Program-made: the position numbers and the translations under genes
The notes under the pieces: model-generated
Told to the model about the DNA's origin: nothing
The model's database searches: none
Seen by the model: only the letters and a program-made list of their open reading frames with translations
In this document: piece by piece, positions 54,039 through 62,811 of the stretch
How positions within the stretch are numbered: position 1 is the stretch's first letter
Layout of the letters: every line of letters begins with the position of its first letter
Assembly (NCBI RefSeq): GCF_003149245.1
Contig: NZ_QGDL01000015.1
Span: 99,398-163,397, forward strand
DNA from: Faecalicatena orotica
GTDB taxonomy: Bacteria > Bacillota > Clostridia > Lachnospirales > Lachnospiraceae
Direction of reading: 5' to 3'
Length of the DNA: 64,000 bases

Positions 54039-54112
54039 GGCGGAATAGCTCAGTTGGCTAGAGCACACGGTTCATACCCGTGGTGTCGCTGGTTCAAATC
54101 CAGTTTCCGCTA
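54039..54112 (+). tRNA. tRNA-Met (CAT), second copy
   Basis: This gene is identical over its full length to the copy at 52863-52936, including the flanking TAT before it. Anticodon CAT is in loop TTCATAC. Confidence 0.95.
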
Positions 54113-54119
54113 TTGGAAA

Positions 54120-54150
54120 AGAAGTCTGTTAATTACAGGCTTCTTTTTTT
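54120..54150 (+). terminator. Terminator after the tRNA pair
   Basis: AGAAGTCTGT (54120-54129) pairs with ACAGGCTTCT (54135-54144) with one G-U pair, followed by a run of T. It resembles the terminator behind the first tRNA-Met. Confidence 0.88.
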
Positions 54151-54272
54151 AGAACTTTTTCAGGTGTGTCTGTGGATAGGAAGGCTGTGAATAGGAATCG
54201 GATATTCCGGTGGCAATTGCAGACAATTTATGCTAAAATCAGAGAATGAGAAATGAAATGGAGGATGGAATT

Positions 54273-54590
54273 ATGAGTCAAAAATCATGGGATGTGCTGC
54301 GGATAGTGGCAGGGCTATATCTCGCCTATCTGGGAGTAAAAAGTATGATGACAGCTATCTCTGACAGGCCGGAGAATATGGTGTTTTTCCTGATTATGGC
54401 GGTTATATTTATGATTACCGGTGCCGGATATGCAATCTATGCAATAAGAAGAGTATGGGCAGGCAGGAATGAAGAGCCAGAAGCCATAGAAGAGAATGAA
54501 GATTTTGAGAATAGTGGGGAAGAAACTGCAGAAGATAATGAGGAAGATGACTCTGAAGAAGATGACGCTAATGAGGAAGAGGAGGAATAA
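54273..54590 (+). CDS. Small membrane protein with acidic C-terminus
   Basis: I do not recognise a family. The 105-residue protein has two hydrophobic helices (near 10-27 and 34-57) and then a highly acidic tail rich in Glu and Asp (residues about 68-105, ending DDANEEEEE). ATG 54273 has GGAGG 8 bases upstream, so an in-frame ATG at 54246 was rejected. It precedes ispF by 3 bases and its end contains the ispF ribosome site, which suggests translational coupling. Confidence 0.75.
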   Translation: MSQKSWDVLRIVAGLYLAYLGVKSMMTAISDRPENMVFFLIMAVIFMITGAGYAIYAIRRVWAGRNEEPEAIEENEDFENSGEETAEDNEEDDSEEDDANEEEEE

Positions 54591-54593
54591 TTC

Positions 54594-55139
54594 ATGCGGG
54601 TTGGAATGGGATACGATGTTCATAAGCTTGTAGAGGATAGAGAGCTGATTTTGGGCGGCGTGACGATTCCCTATGAGAAAGGTCTTTTGGGCCATTCTGA
54701 TGCAGATGTGCTATTACATGCTGTCATGGATGCTCTTTTAGGGGCGGCGGCGCTGGGGGATATTGGAAAGCATTTCCCGGATACAGATCCCCAATATAAA
54801 GGAATCTCCAGCATCAGGCTTCTGGAGCATGTAGCGGCACTGCTCGATGAGCAGAACTATATCGTGGAAAATATTGATGCAACGATTATTGCACAAAGGC
54901 CGAAGATGCGCCCTTATATTGATACTATGAGGGAAAATGTAGCGAAGGCGCTTAAGATTTCCGTGGATCAGGTGAATATCAAAGCAACGACCGAGGAGGG
55001 GCTTGGATTCACCGGAAGCGGGGAAGGGATTTCTTCACAGGCGGTCTGTGCATTGGAGAAGATTACGAACTATGCAAGCTATGATATGACACCGAATCCG
55101 GGCGGCTGTGAGAACTGTCATGGATGCGCCAGAAAGTAA
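54594..55139 (+). CDS. ispF: 2-C-methyl-D-erythritol 2,4-cyclodiphosphate synthase with Cys-rich tail
   Basis: IspF forms the cyclodiphosphate in the MEP isoprenoid pathway. The core (residues 1-157) has MGYDVHKL (metal Asp and His), [20 protein letters not shown] near 30-50, [15 protein letters not shown] near 60 and [16 protein letters not shown] near 130. The 181-residue protein is about 24 residues longer than usual because of a tail ending [12 protein letters not shown], with three closely spaced cysteines, which is not part of the known fold. It is followed 23 bases later by a GNAT gene. Confidence 0.95.
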   Translation: MRVGMGYDVHKLVEDRELILGGVTIPYEKGLLGHSDADVLLHAVMDALLGAAALGDIGKHFPDTDPQYKGISSIRLLEHVAALLDEQNYIVENIDATIIAQRPKMRPYIDTMRENVAKALKISVDQVNIKATTEEGLGFTGSGEGISSQAVCALEKITNYASYDMTPNPGGCENCHGCARK

Positions 55140-55162
55140 CGTAAGAAGAGAGGAATGCGGGC

Positions 55163-56290
55163 ATGCAGTTACGAAAGCTAGAGATCAATGAACACGGCAG
55201 GACGAGGACGCTGTGGGAGAAGGTATTTGCAGAGGACAGCAGGGAATTTCTGGATTATTATTATTTCATAAAAACGAGGGATAACCAGATCTATGTCATT
55301 GAGGAAGACGGGGGTGTCCGTTCCATGCTCCAGCTGAACCCTTATCTGCTGCAGGTAGAGGACAGGCAGTTTCCGTGTAATTATATCATTGCTGTCGCGA
55401 CAGAAGAGAATTACAGGAAACGCGGGTATATGGGAGAACTGCTCAGAAAGGCCATGCAGGACATGTATGCACGCAAAGAGCCGTTTACCTTCTTAATGCC
55501 CGCGGCAGAAGCAATCTATACACCATATGACTTCCGGTTTGTCTATGCCCAGAACCAGTGCGAAAGTATGGGGACGGACAGTGCGGCAGAGTTGGAGCTT
55601 ACGGATGCAGGAATGCGTGATGCGGCAGATATGGCGGCATTCTTCAATCAGTATTTTGCGGAGAAATACCAGGTTTGTGCGGTCAGGGATGAGACATATT
55701 ACCAGACCATGATCTTTGAACAGCAGAGTGAAAACGGCGGTGTGAAGCTTATAAAGGAGGGGCAGGACATCAAAGGAATGTTCGCCTATGCAAGTGAAGA
55801 GAATGTCGTGGAAATCAGAGAACCTCTGTATCTGGATGAATACGAAGCACAGTTTCAGAAAGCAGTCCGTGACCTGCGCTCAGGCAGGGACGTGCCGGTA
55901 AAGATATATGCATGCCGTAACGGGGAGCATGTCAGAAAAGTGCCTATTATCATGGTCAGGATCCTGCATCTGGAGACATTCTTATCTGCGGTGAAGGTGA
56001 AAGAAGGTGAAAGACTTTCCTGCTCCTTTGCAGTGCTGGATTCAATCATTACAAAAAACAGCAGGGTCTGGAAGCTGACAGGGGGACAGGACAGCCGGGA
56101 TGTACAGGTGAGTGAGACAGAAGATTCCGAAGGAGTCCTGACAATCAGTGCTTTGACAAGCTTTCTGTTCGGCTACAAGACCGTGGATGAAATCAGGGGA
56201 GAAGAAGGCGTCATAATTCCCGGACAGCTGGGGAATGAATTAAACAAGATACAGGCATTAAAGCAAACATTCCTGAATGAAATAGTCTGA
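55163..56290 (+). CDS. GNAT N-acetyltransferase, Eis-like
   Basis: This 375-residue acetyltransferase has an N-terminal GNAT domain, with the acetyl-CoA region IAVATEENYRKRGYMGELL near 75-93. A middle GNAT-like part and a C-terminal SCP2-like domain follow (from about 285, ending IPGQLGNELNKIQALKQTF), as in Eis enhanced-survival proteins. The acceptor is unknown; relatives acetylate aminoglycosides or peptide lysines. Its stop codon lies inside the left arm of the 35-bp palindrome at 56284. Confidence 0.88.
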   Translation: MQLRKLEINEHGRTRTLWEKVFAEDSREFLDYYYFIKTRDNQIYVIEEDGGVRSMLQLNPYLLQVEDRQFPCNYIIAVATEENYRKRGYMGELLRKAMQDMYARKEPFTFLMPAAEAIYTPYDFRFVYAQNQCESMGTDSAAELELTDAGMRDAADMAAFFNQYFAEKYQVCAVRDETYYQTMIFEQQSENGGVKLIKEGQDIKGMFAYASEENVVEIREPLYLDEYEAQFQKAVRDLRSGRDVPVKIYACRNGEHVRKVPIIMVRILHLETFLSAVKVKEGERLSCSFAVLDSIITKNSRVWKLTGGQDSRDVQVSETEDSEGVLTISALTSFLFGYKTVDEIRGEEGVIIPGQLGNELNKIQALKQTFLNEIV

Positions 56291-56356
56291 AAAGTCTGAA
56301 AACGGTCCGCAAAGGGGTCTGACCCCTTTGCGGACCGTTTTCAGACTTTTCAGACT
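56284..56356 (+). terminator. 35-bp perfect palindrome after the GNAT gene
   Basis: Arms 56284-56318 and 56322-56356 are perfectly complementary over 35 bases with loop CTG. The central part reads GGTCCGCAAAGGGGT. There is no long T-run after it. The structure includes the GNAT stop codon and ends 10 bases before the next promoter. It may terminate, or be a mobile REP-like palindrome. Confidence 0.85.
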
Positions 56357-56366
56357 TCGAATTATG

Positions 56367-56395
56367 TTGACAAATTGGAAATTTTTGAATAATAT
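56367..56395 (+). promoter_or_regulatory. Promoter of the cysteine T-box operon
   Basis: TTGACA at 56367-56372 and TAATAT at 56390-56395 are 17 bases apart, so transcription starts near 56402 and the leader is about 315 bases long. Confidence 0.85.
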
Positions 56396-56401
56396 ATATC
56401 T

Positions 56402-56660
56402 ATATCAATACTGAAGCAAAGGCAATGAACGGAAAGAGTAACTGATTCGGAACTTTCAGAGAGAGGCTGTCACCGGCTGTAAGCAGTCTCAGGGGAAGGA
56501 TTTGTGAAGTGCATCCGGGAGCTGATTCTGCAAAAGGAATTTCCAAGTAGCAGGATACGTAAGGCATACGTTACATGCGCTGAGTGAAAGAAGAGATTCT
56601 TTTAATAGAGTGGAACCGCGGATATGACTTCGTCTCTAATGCAGAGACGGGGTCTTTTTG
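56402..56660 (+). promoter_or_regulatory. T-box riboswitch, cysteine-specific
   Basis: The leader holds the T-box sequence AGTGGAACCGCGG at 56609-56621, a terminator stem GACTTCGTCTCT / AGAGACGGGGTC (56626-56654) followed by TTTTT, and a stem I region from about 56430. The likely specifier codon is TGC at 56510-56512 in GTGAAGTGCATCC, matching cysteine and the genes cysE and cysS. Uncharged tRNA-Cys would prevent termination and raise expression. Confidence 0.88.
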
Positions 56661-56717
56661 TTTCTGTGGGCAACTTGCCGTGAAAGTCAAACATTCCAGG
56701 GAATGGAGGAATATGAT

Positions 56718-57434
56718 ATGGGAATGATATCTTATATAAAGAATGAGATTCAGGTAATACGGGAACGTGACCCTGCCATTAAATCTAATATGGAGGTCTT
56801 GCTTTACCCCAGTTTTAAAGTTATACTTAGATACAGAGTGGCCCATAAGCTGTATCTGAAGGGGCACTATTTCCTTGCCCGCTGGATATCCCAGAGGGCG
56901 GCACGCAAGACAGGGATTGAGATTCATCCGGGGGCGGAGATAGGGAAAGGGCTCTTTATTGACCACGGAAGCGGTGTGATCATCGGGGAGACTACGATTA
57001 TCGGGGATAATGTTACTCTCTATCAGGGGGTAACACTCGGCGGTACAGGCAAGGAACAGGGAAAGAGACACCCGACGCTGAAGGATAATGTCATGGTAAG
57101 TGCGGGGGCGAAGATACTTGGGTCCTTTACCATCGGGGAGAATTCGAAGATCGGAGCAGGCTCTGTTGTGCTTGAGGAGGTTCCGCCGAACTGTACGGTT
57201 GTCGGTGTGCCGGGACGTGTTGTGAAGATGGGAGACCAGAAGGTGCCGCGGATTGATATGGATCAGGTTCACCTGCCTGACCCGGTACTAAATGACATCA
57301 GAGAGCTTCAGAATGATAATATCCGCCTGTACAGCCAGCTCAAAGAGATGGAGAAGCATATGAGGTGTATGATACAGCAGGATTGTGAGATAAAAGAGGA
57401 AAAGAAAGAGGAGAAGAACGATGAAAATTTATAA
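56718..57434 (+). CDS. cysE: Serine O-acetyltransferase
   Basis: CysE acetylates serine with acetyl-CoA to give O-acetylserine, the substrate of CysK. The 238-residue protein shows the left-handed hexapeptide-repeat region ([20 protein letters not shown] near 75) and [21 protein letters not shown] near 110. A C-terminal charged tail follows, ending [20 protein letters not shown] precedes ATG 56718; an in-frame ATG 60 bases earlier was rejected. It overlaps cysS by 14 bases and is under T-box control. Confidence 0.95.
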   Translation: MGMISYIKNEIQVIRERDPAIKSNMEVLLYPSFKVILRYRVAHKLYLKGHYFLARWISQRAARKTGIEIHPGAEIGKGLFIDHGSGVIIGETTIIGDNVTLYQGVTLGGTGKEQGKRHPTLKDNVMVSAGAKILGSFTIGENSKIGAGSVVLEEVPPNCTVVGVPGRVVKMGDQKVPRIDMDQVHLPDPVLNDIRELQNDNIRLYSQLKEMEKHMRCMIQQDCEIKEEKKEEKNDENL

Positions 57435-58827
57435 TACAATGTCAAAGAAAAAAGAAGAATTTGTGCCTTTGGAAGAAGGCAGGGTCAGGATGTACGTGTG
57501 CGGCCCCACTGTGTATAACTTCATCCACATCGGGAATGCAAGGCCGATGATCGTATTTGATACGGTCAGAAGATACTTTGAGTATAAAGGGTATGATGTG
57601 AACTTCGTTTCCAACTTCACGGATGTGGACGACAAGATCATCAAAAAAGCAATTGAAGAGGGCGTGACGGCAGACGAGATTTCCAAGCGCTATATTGCGG
57701 AGTGTAAAAAGGATATGGAAGGCATGAACGTGAAGCCCGCGACGAAGAATCCGCTTGCAACAGAGGAAATCTGTGGTATGGTTGATATGATACAGACACT
57801 CATTGACAAGGGTTATGCATATGAAAAAAATGGTACGGTATATTTCCGTACAAGGAAGTTTGAGGGCTACGGCAAGCTGTCACATAAGAATCTGGATGAC
57901 CTCCAGTCAGGCGGACGTTCTCTCTTAGTGTCAGGACAGGATGAAAAGGAAGACTCACTGGATTTCGTACTCTGGAAACCGAAAAAAGAAGGTGAACCGG
58001 CATGGGAGTCACCGTGGAGCGAGGGACGTCCCGGATGGCACATCGAATGTTCTGAGATGTCTAAAAAATATCTGGGTGAACAGATCGATATTCATGCAGG
58101 AGGAGAAGACCTTGTGTTCCCCCACCATGAGAATGAGATCGCCCAGAGTGAGGCAGCCAATGGAAAAGATTTTGCAAAATACTGGATGCACAACGCATTC
58201 CTGAACATAGACAATAAGAAGATGTCCAAATCTCTTGGCAACTTCTTCACAGTCAGGGAAATCAGTGAAAAATATGACCTGCAGGTACTTCGGTTCTTTA
58301 TGCTGGGAGCACATTACAGGACACCGCTGAACTTCAGTGCAGACCTGATGGCCGCTGCAAAGACCGGGCTTGACCGCATCATAACAGCAGCAGATAATCT
58401 CAAATTCCTCATTGGAAATGCAAAGGCAGAGAAGATGACAGAGGCTGAGAAACAAGCATTTGCAAAGACTTCAGAGTATGTAGATTCCTTCGAACGTGCG
58501 ATGGACGATGACTTCAATACAGCCGATGCGATAGCATCCATCTTTGATTTGGTGAAATATTCCAACACAACGGCAAATGAAGACAGTTCTAAAGCATATT
58601 TGCAGGGGATACTGGACCTGATCCTGAAGCTGACAGATGTGCTCGGAATCATTGTGGAGAAAGAGGAAGAACTGCTGGCGGAGGACATTGAGGCATTGAT
58701 CGAAGAGCGTCAGGCGGCAAGAAAGGCAAAGAATTTTGCAAGAGCAGATGAGATCAGGGATGAACTGCTTGCAAAAGGAATTATTCTGGAAGATACACGA
58801 GAAGGAGTAAAATGGAAGAAAGCGTAA
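57421..58827 (+). CDS. cysS: Cysteinyl-tRNA synthetase
   Basis: CysS charges tRNA-Cys. The 468-residue class I synthetase has the first zinc cysteine in [18 protein letters not shown] near 25 (with HIGN, the HIGH-type motif), WHIECSEM near 208 and [11 protein letters not shown] (KMSKS) near 268. The C-terminal anticodon domain follows. The gene overlaps cysE by 14 bases and mrnC by 16, so the three are translationally coupled. Control by a cysteine T-box is standard for this gene. Confidence 0.97.
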   Translation: MKIYNTMSKKKEEFVPLEEGRVRMYVCGPTVYNFIHIGNARPMIVFDTVRRYFEYKGYDVNFVSNFTDVDDKIIKKAIEEGVTADEISKRYIAECKKDMEGMNVKPATKNPLATEEICGMVDMIQTLIDKGYAYEKNGTVYFRTRKFEGYGKLSHKNLDDLQSGGRSLLVSGQDEKEDSLDFVLWKPKKEGEPAWESPWSEGRPGWHIECSEMSKKYLGEQIDIHAGGEDLVFPHHENEIAQSEAANGKDFAKYWMHNAFLNIDNKKMSKSLGNFFTVREISEKYDLQVLRFFMLGAHYRTPLNFSADLMAAAKTGLDRIITAADNLKFLIGNAKAEKMTEAEKQAFAKTSEYVDSFERAMDDDFNTADAIASIFDLVKYSNTTANEDSSKAYLQGILDLILKLTDVLGIIVEKEEELLAEDIEALIEERQAARKAKNFARADEIRDELLAKGIILEDTREGVKWKKA

Positions 58828-59270
58828 AATTTGAGTTTCACAATTATATAGAAAAAACGCTGGATTTACAAGAGGTGGATATTACAAGCTATTCACCTCT
58901 TGTTCTGGCGTTTATCGGAGACTGTGTCTACGATCTGGTTATCAAGACCATGATCATCAACAGAGGAAACAAGCAGGTGCATAAACTGCATGAAGAGACA
59001 AGCAGGTTTGTACAGGCATCCACACAGTCGCTGATGATGCGTTCGATGCAGGAACTGCTCACGGAAGAGGAACACGCGGTTTACAGGCGGGGGAGAAATG
59101 CGAAGTCCGTGTCACCCGCGAAAAACCAGTCCATCACGGACTACAGAAGGGCAACCGGGTTCGAGGCGCTCCTTGGCTATCTCTACATGAAAAAGGAATA
59201 CAAAAGGCTGCTGGAGCTTGTAAAAGCCGGGCTTGACAGTCTGGATGAAGCGTATTTTGAACAAAAATAG
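58812..59270 (+). CDS. mrnC: Mini-ribonuclease III
   Basis: MrnC is a dsRNA-cleaving RNase III-type domain without an RNA-binding domain, which matures 23S rRNA in Firmicutes. The 152 residues contain [18 protein letters not shown] near 30, with catalytic acidic residues, and [16 protein letters not shown] near 115. It overlaps cysS by 16 bases and is followed by rlmB 15 bases later, the common cysS-mrnC-rlmB order in Firmicutes. Confidence 0.96.
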   Translation: MEESVKFEFHNYIEKTLDLQEVDITSYSPLVLAFIGDCVYDLVIKTMIINRGNKQVHKLHEETSRFVQASTQSLMMRSMQELLTEEEHAVYRRGRNAKSVSPAKNQSITDYRRATGFEALLGYLYMKKEYKRLLELVKAGLDSLDEAYFEQK

Positions 59271-59285
59271 AAAATGGAGAATAAG

Positions 59286-60056
59286 ATGCAGGAAAATATA
59301 AAAAATGAACAGGAAAATACAGAGCATACTCTGGTAATAGAAGGAAGAAATGCAGTACTGGAGGCATTCCGCTCCGGAAAACCGATTGATAAGGTTTTCA
59401 TCCTGGACGGCTGTCAGGACGGTCCGGTCAGAACAATTGTCAGGGAAGCAAAAAAGCATGATACTATTTTAAACTTTGTTGGAAAAGACAGACTTTCACA
59501 GCTTAGTGAAACCGGCAAACACCAAGGCGTGATAGCCTATGCGGCAGCCTACGAATATGCGGAGATTGATGACATGTTTAAAAAGGCAGAGGAAAAGGGT
59601 GAAGATCCTTTTTTTATCCTGCTGGACAATATTGAAGACCCTCATAATCTGGGGGCAATCATCCGGACAGCAAATCTGGCGGGGGCGCATGGGGTTATCA
59701 TACCGAAGCGCAGGGCTTCCGGCCTCACGGCGACGGTTGCAAAGACTTCGGCAGGTGCCCTTAACTACACACCGGTTGCCAAAGTGACAAACCTTGCAAA
59801 GACGATGGAAGAGCTCAAGGAGAGAGGTCTCTGGTTTGTATGTGCGGATATGGGCGGCGAGTCCATGTACCGGCTGAACCTGACAGGGCCGATCGGCCTT
59901 GTGATCGGAAATGAAGGCGAGGGTGTCGGACGTCTTGTGAAAGAAAAGTGTGATTTTGTAGCAAGTATTCCTATGAAGGGAGAAATAGATTCTCTGAATG
60001 CATCTGTAGCCGCAGGTGTGATGGCATACGAGATTGTCCGCCAGAGGATGAAGTAG
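59286..60056 (+). CDS. rlmB: 23S rRNA (guanosine-2'-O)-methyltransferase (TrmH/RlmB family)
   Basis: This SpoU-type knotted methyltransferase of about 256 residues transfers a methyl group from SAM to 2'-OH of a 23S rRNA guanosine. Motifs are an N-terminal substrate-binding part (VIEGRNAVLEAFRSG), LLDNIEDPHNLGAIIRTANLAG near 116, VIGNEGEGVGRL near 205 and IPMKGEIDSLNASVAAGV near 228. ATG 59286 has GGAGA upstream; ATG 59274 overlaps that site. It belongs to the T-box operon. Confidence 0.93.
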   Translation: MQENIKNEQENTEHTLVIEGRNAVLEAFRSGKPIDKVFILDGCQDGPVRTIVREAKKHDTILNFVGKDRLSQLSETGKHQGVIAYAAAYEYAEIDDMFKKAEEKGEDPFFILLDNIEDPHNLGAIIRTANLAGAHGVIIPKRRASGLTATVAKTSAGALNYTPVAKVTNLAKTMEELKERGLWFVCADMGGESMYRLNLTGPIGLVIGNEGEGVGRLVKEKCDFVASIPMKGEIDSLNASVAAGVMAYEIVRQRMK

Positions 60057-60067
60057 GGGAAACGCTG

Positions 60068-60679
60068 ATGAGCAAGTACGATGCAATACCGGACGAGCAG
60101 CTGATTGCAGAATTTAATAACGGTGAATCAGAAATCATGGATTATATCATGATGAAATATAAGTCAATGGTGCGTAAAAAGGCAAGGGCAATGTACCTGA
60201 TCGGAGGGGAGAACGAAGATCTCATTCAGGAAGGAATGATTGGTCTTATTAAAGCCGTGCGCGACTACGATATTTCCCAGAGGTCATCCTTCGCAAGCTT
60301 TGCAGAGCTGTGCGTATCCAGACAGATGTACACAGCCATAGAGGCGTCGAAAAGAAAAAAGCATATTCCTCTGAATTCTTATGTCTCCCTCTATGAGGAG
60401 GGGGAAAGTACGGATGAAGAAAAAAAACTGCCGCTGATCGATACGATAGAGCCTGAGATAGAAAACAATCCGGAGGCGCTGTATTTCGGAAAAGAATTTA
60501 CGGAAGCTTTTGTTGATGAATTGAAGCAGAATCTGAGTGCACTGGAGAACCATGTCCTGTATCTGCATCTTTTAGGGACGGATTATAAGACAATTGCAGA
60601 ACTGCTCGGAAAAAGCCCGAAAGCAATTGATAATGCGCTGCAGCGGATCAGGAATAAGGCAGGGAAGCTGTTGGAATAA
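60068..60679 (+). CDS. sigH: RNA polymerase sigma factor SigH
   Basis: This 203-residue sigma-70 family factor controls early sporulation and transition-phase genes in Firmicutes. Region 2 is at about residues 25-90 (NEDLIQEGMIGLIKAVRDYD, SFASFAELCVSRQM). Region 4 is near 155-200 with the helix-turn-helix YKTIAELLGKSPKAIDNALQRIR. It lies last in the cysE-cysS-mrnC-rlmB operon, as in many Clostridia, and a strong terminator follows. AGGGGAA precedes the ATG. Confidence 0.95.
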   Translation: MSKYDAIPDEQLIAEFNNGESEIMDYIMMKYKSMVRKKARAMYLIGGENEDLIQEGMIGLIKAVRDYDISQRSSFASFAELCVSRQMYTAIEASKRKKHIPLNSYVSLYEEGESTDEEKKLPLIDTIEPEIENNPEALYFGKEFTEAFVDELKQNLSALENHVLYLHLLGTDYKTIAELLGKSPKAIDNALQRIRNKAGKLLE

Positions 60680-60719
60680 CAGAAAATAAATGTTTCATAA
60701 TCCATATTGAACCAGTTAT

Positions 60720-60767
60720 AACCGCAGGAGAGAATGATATGATACCATTCTCTCCTGCGGTTTTTGA
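60720..60767 (+). terminator. Terminator after sigH
   Basis: AACCGCAGGAGAGAATG pairs with CATTCTCTCCTGCGGTT across about 9 bases, followed by TTTG, a classic intrinsic terminator. Confidence 0.92.
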
Positions 60768-60790
60768 TTTTTAAAAAAATAATAAATAAA

Positions 60791-60833
60791 CAGTATATAA
60801 CAGTTGACAACAGTTCTATACTGTTATATACTG
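60791..60833 (+). promoter_or_regulatory. Promoter with palindromic operator for the GntR-ABC operon
   Basis: TTGACA (60804-60809) and TATACT (60827-60832) are 17 bases apart. A perfect 14-bp inverted repeat, CAGTATATAACAGT at 60791-60804 and ACTGTTATATACTG at 60820-60833, overlaps both boxes. It is almost certainly an operator for the GntR protein encoded next. Confidence 0.85.
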
Positions 60834-60856
60834 TTTATGAACAAAGGAGGATTGCT

Positions 60857-61228
60857 ATGAAGTTAATTATCAATAATTCTTCCATGCAGCCCATTTATGA
60901 ACAGATTGGTATCCAGATCAGGACGAAGATTATGGAGGGTGAACTGTCGGAAGACACGATGCTCCCGTCTGTCCGTACATTGGCTAAAGATCTGAGGGTC
61001 AGTGCACTGACCGTTAAGAAAGCATATGATGCACTGGAGCAGGAGGGATTCATCGTAACCGTGCACGGCAAAGGCAGTTTCGTAGCCTGTGCCAATCAGG
61101 AGTTTATGCTGGAAGAGAAGAAGAAGGAAGTGGAAGCCGACCTTGAGATGGCCATCAGGAAGGGCAGAAGCTGTGGTATGAGCAATCAGGAGATTACAGA
61201 ATTATTTCAAATCATTTTGGAGGATTAG
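60857..61228 (+). CDS. GntR-family regulator (YtrA type)
   Basis: This 123-residue short GntR repressor has a winged helix starting QPIYEQIGIQIRTKIMEGEL and the recognition helix in VSALTVKKAYDALEQEGFIVTVHGKGSFV near 48-75. A short dimerisation tail ends FQIILED. YtrA-type members control ABC transporters in the same operon, and here the ATPase follows 2 bases after the stop. AAGGAGG precedes ATG 60857; a longer frame upstream crosses the operator and was rejected. The inducer is unknown. Confidence 0.92.
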   Translation: MKLIINNSSMQPIYEQIGIQIRTKIMEGELSEDTMLPSVRTLAKDLRVSALTVKKAYDALEQEGFIVTVHGKGSFVACANQEFMLEEKKKEVEADLEMAIRKGRSCGMSNQEITELFQIILED

Positions 61229-61230
61229 TA

Positions 61231-62082
61231 ATGATACTAAAATTAGAAAACGTAGAAAAACATTATGAACAATTTGATTTAAAATGTTCCCTCGAACTGC
61301 AGGATGGCTGTGTGACCGGGCTGATCGGGCAGAACGGGGCCGGGAAGAGTACTACATTTAAGGCTGTCCTTGGCCTGATCAGTATTGACGGGGGAAGGAT
61401 TGAAGTTTTCGGGAAAGATGTAAAAGAACTATCAAAAGAAGACAGGGAAAACATAGGTGTTGTCCTGTCGGGTTCCGGATTCAGCGGATATCTTACGGTT
61501 CATGATATCATACCGATTTTATCCAGTATGTATACATCCTTTCAGAAAGCAGATTTCCAAAAGAGATGCAGGAAGTTCAGCCTGCCGATGGACAAGAAAA
61601 TTAAGGATTTTTCAACAGGCATGAAGGCGAAACTAAAGGTACTTGTTGCCATGTCGCACGATGCGAAGCTCCTTATTCTGGACGAACCGACAGCGGGACT
61701 CGATGTCATCGCAAGAGATGAGCTGCTGGATATGATGAGGGAATATATGGAAGACGGCAACCGCTCAATACTAATCAGTTCCCATATTTCAAGCGATCTG
61801 GAAGGGCTGTGTGATGACCTTTACATGATCCATGACGGCAGTATTATTATGCATGAGGATACGGACCGGCTTCTTGGTGATTATGGTTTACTGAAGGTTA
61901 CAGAAGCACAGTACGGCAAATTAGACAAACGTTACATCCTAAAAAGAAAAAGGGAAAATTTTGGATACAGCTGCCTGACAAACCAGAAACAGTATTATAT
62001 AGAAAACTATCCGGGAATTGCGGTAGAAAAAGGTAATATCGATGAGGTAATCACAATGATGATAAGGGGGGAAAGTAAATGA
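61231..62082 (+). CDS. ABC transporter ATP-binding protein
   Basis: This 283-residue ATPase has Walker A GQNGAGKSTTFK near 34, a degenerate signature (FSTGMKAKLKV near 131, where LSGGQ is usual) and Walker B ILDEPTAGLD near 152, followed by a switch histidine in SSHISSDLEG. It supplies energy to the permease whose gene overlaps its end by 4 bases. With YtrA-type control, it may export an antibiotic-like peptide or respond to cell-wall stress; this is inference. Confidence 0.93.
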   Translation: MILKLENVEKHYEQFDLKCSLELQDGCVTGLIGQNGAGKSTTFKAVLGLISIDGGRIEVFGKDVKELSKEDRENIGVVLSGSGFSGYLTVHDIIPILSSMYTSFQKADFQKRCRKFSLPMDKKIKDFSTGMKAKLKVLVAMSHDAKLLILDEPTAGLDVIARDELLDMMREYMEDGNRSILISSHISSDLEGLCDDLYMIHDGSIIMHEDTDRLLGDYGLLKVTEAQYGKLDKRYILKRKRENFGYSCLTNQKQYYIENYPGIAVEKGNIDEVITMMIRGESK

Positions 62083-62735
62083 AAGGATTATTAATAAAAG
62101 ATTTGAAGCTGTTAAAAAACCAGATGAATTTCTTTCTCATAATTTGTGTGGTGGGTATGATGTTAATGATTACACAAAAGAATCCCATGATCATGGTCAG
62201 CTATTCCACTTTTCTATTCTCAATGTTTACGCTTAGCACGATCAGTTATGACGAATTCGATAATAGCAATGCCTTTTTATTTACATTACCGATAACCAGA
62301 AAACTGTATGTCATAGAAAAATATGTATTTGGCATACTGACAGCTCTGGGTGCATGGTTTGCATCGACCGTGATAGCAGCTGTATATACGGCGCTCAGGC
62401 AGCCTGGGACAAATCAGACAGAATGGATTATAACGGCGGCTATTATGTTGTGTCTGCCGGCTGTCTTTCTGGCCCTTACCATTCCGGTCCAGTTGAAGTT
62501 CGGCGCAGATAAGGGAAGGGCAGCCATGATTGGAGTCGTTGGGGGTATCTTTATACTATGTTTTGCTGCCTCATACGTGATGAAGTCAATGGGAATCAAT
62601 ATAGATGATATCTCAAACATCATCACAAATATGGGTGCCCGGGGGCTCGCATTCACAGTAGCTGCCATCTGTATTGCAGCCTGCGTGGTATCATATTTTA
62701 TATCACTCAGGATTATGGAGAAAAAACAGTTTTAA
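62079..62735 (+). CDS. ABC-2 type transporter permease
   Basis: This 218-residue membrane protein has about six transmembrane helices (near 14-30, 35-52, 85-105, 115-135, 148-165 and 190-208). It starts MKGLLIKDLKLLKNQMNFF, the common start of ABC2_membrane-type permeases. It forms the channel with the ATPase upstream, sharing an ATGA overlap. Substrate is unknown. Together with the regulator they form a three-gene export module. Confidence 0.88.
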   Translation: MKGLLIKDLKLLKNQMNFFLIICVVGMMLMITQKNPMIMVSYSTFLFSMFTLSTISYDEFDNSNAFLFTLPITRKLYVIEKYVFGILTALGAWFASTVIAAVYTALRQPGTNQTEWIITAAIMLCLPAVFLALTIPVQLKFGADKGRAAMIGVVGGIFILCFAASYVMKSMGINIDDISNIITNMGARGLAFTVAAICIAACVVSYFISLRIMEKKQF

Positions 62736-62743
62736 AAACAGAT

Positions 62744-62772
62744 TTGCTTTAGAGGGCATCTTGTAGTATAAT
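62744..62772 (+). promoter_or_regulatory. Promoter of the cell-wall hydrolase gene
   Basis: TTGCTT at 62744-62749 and TATAAT at 62767-62772 are 17 bases apart, about 40 bases before the ATG. Confidence 0.8.
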
Positions 62773-62811
62773 ACAAAAACAGACGACTTTTCAGAAAGGA
62801 ATCTCTATAGT

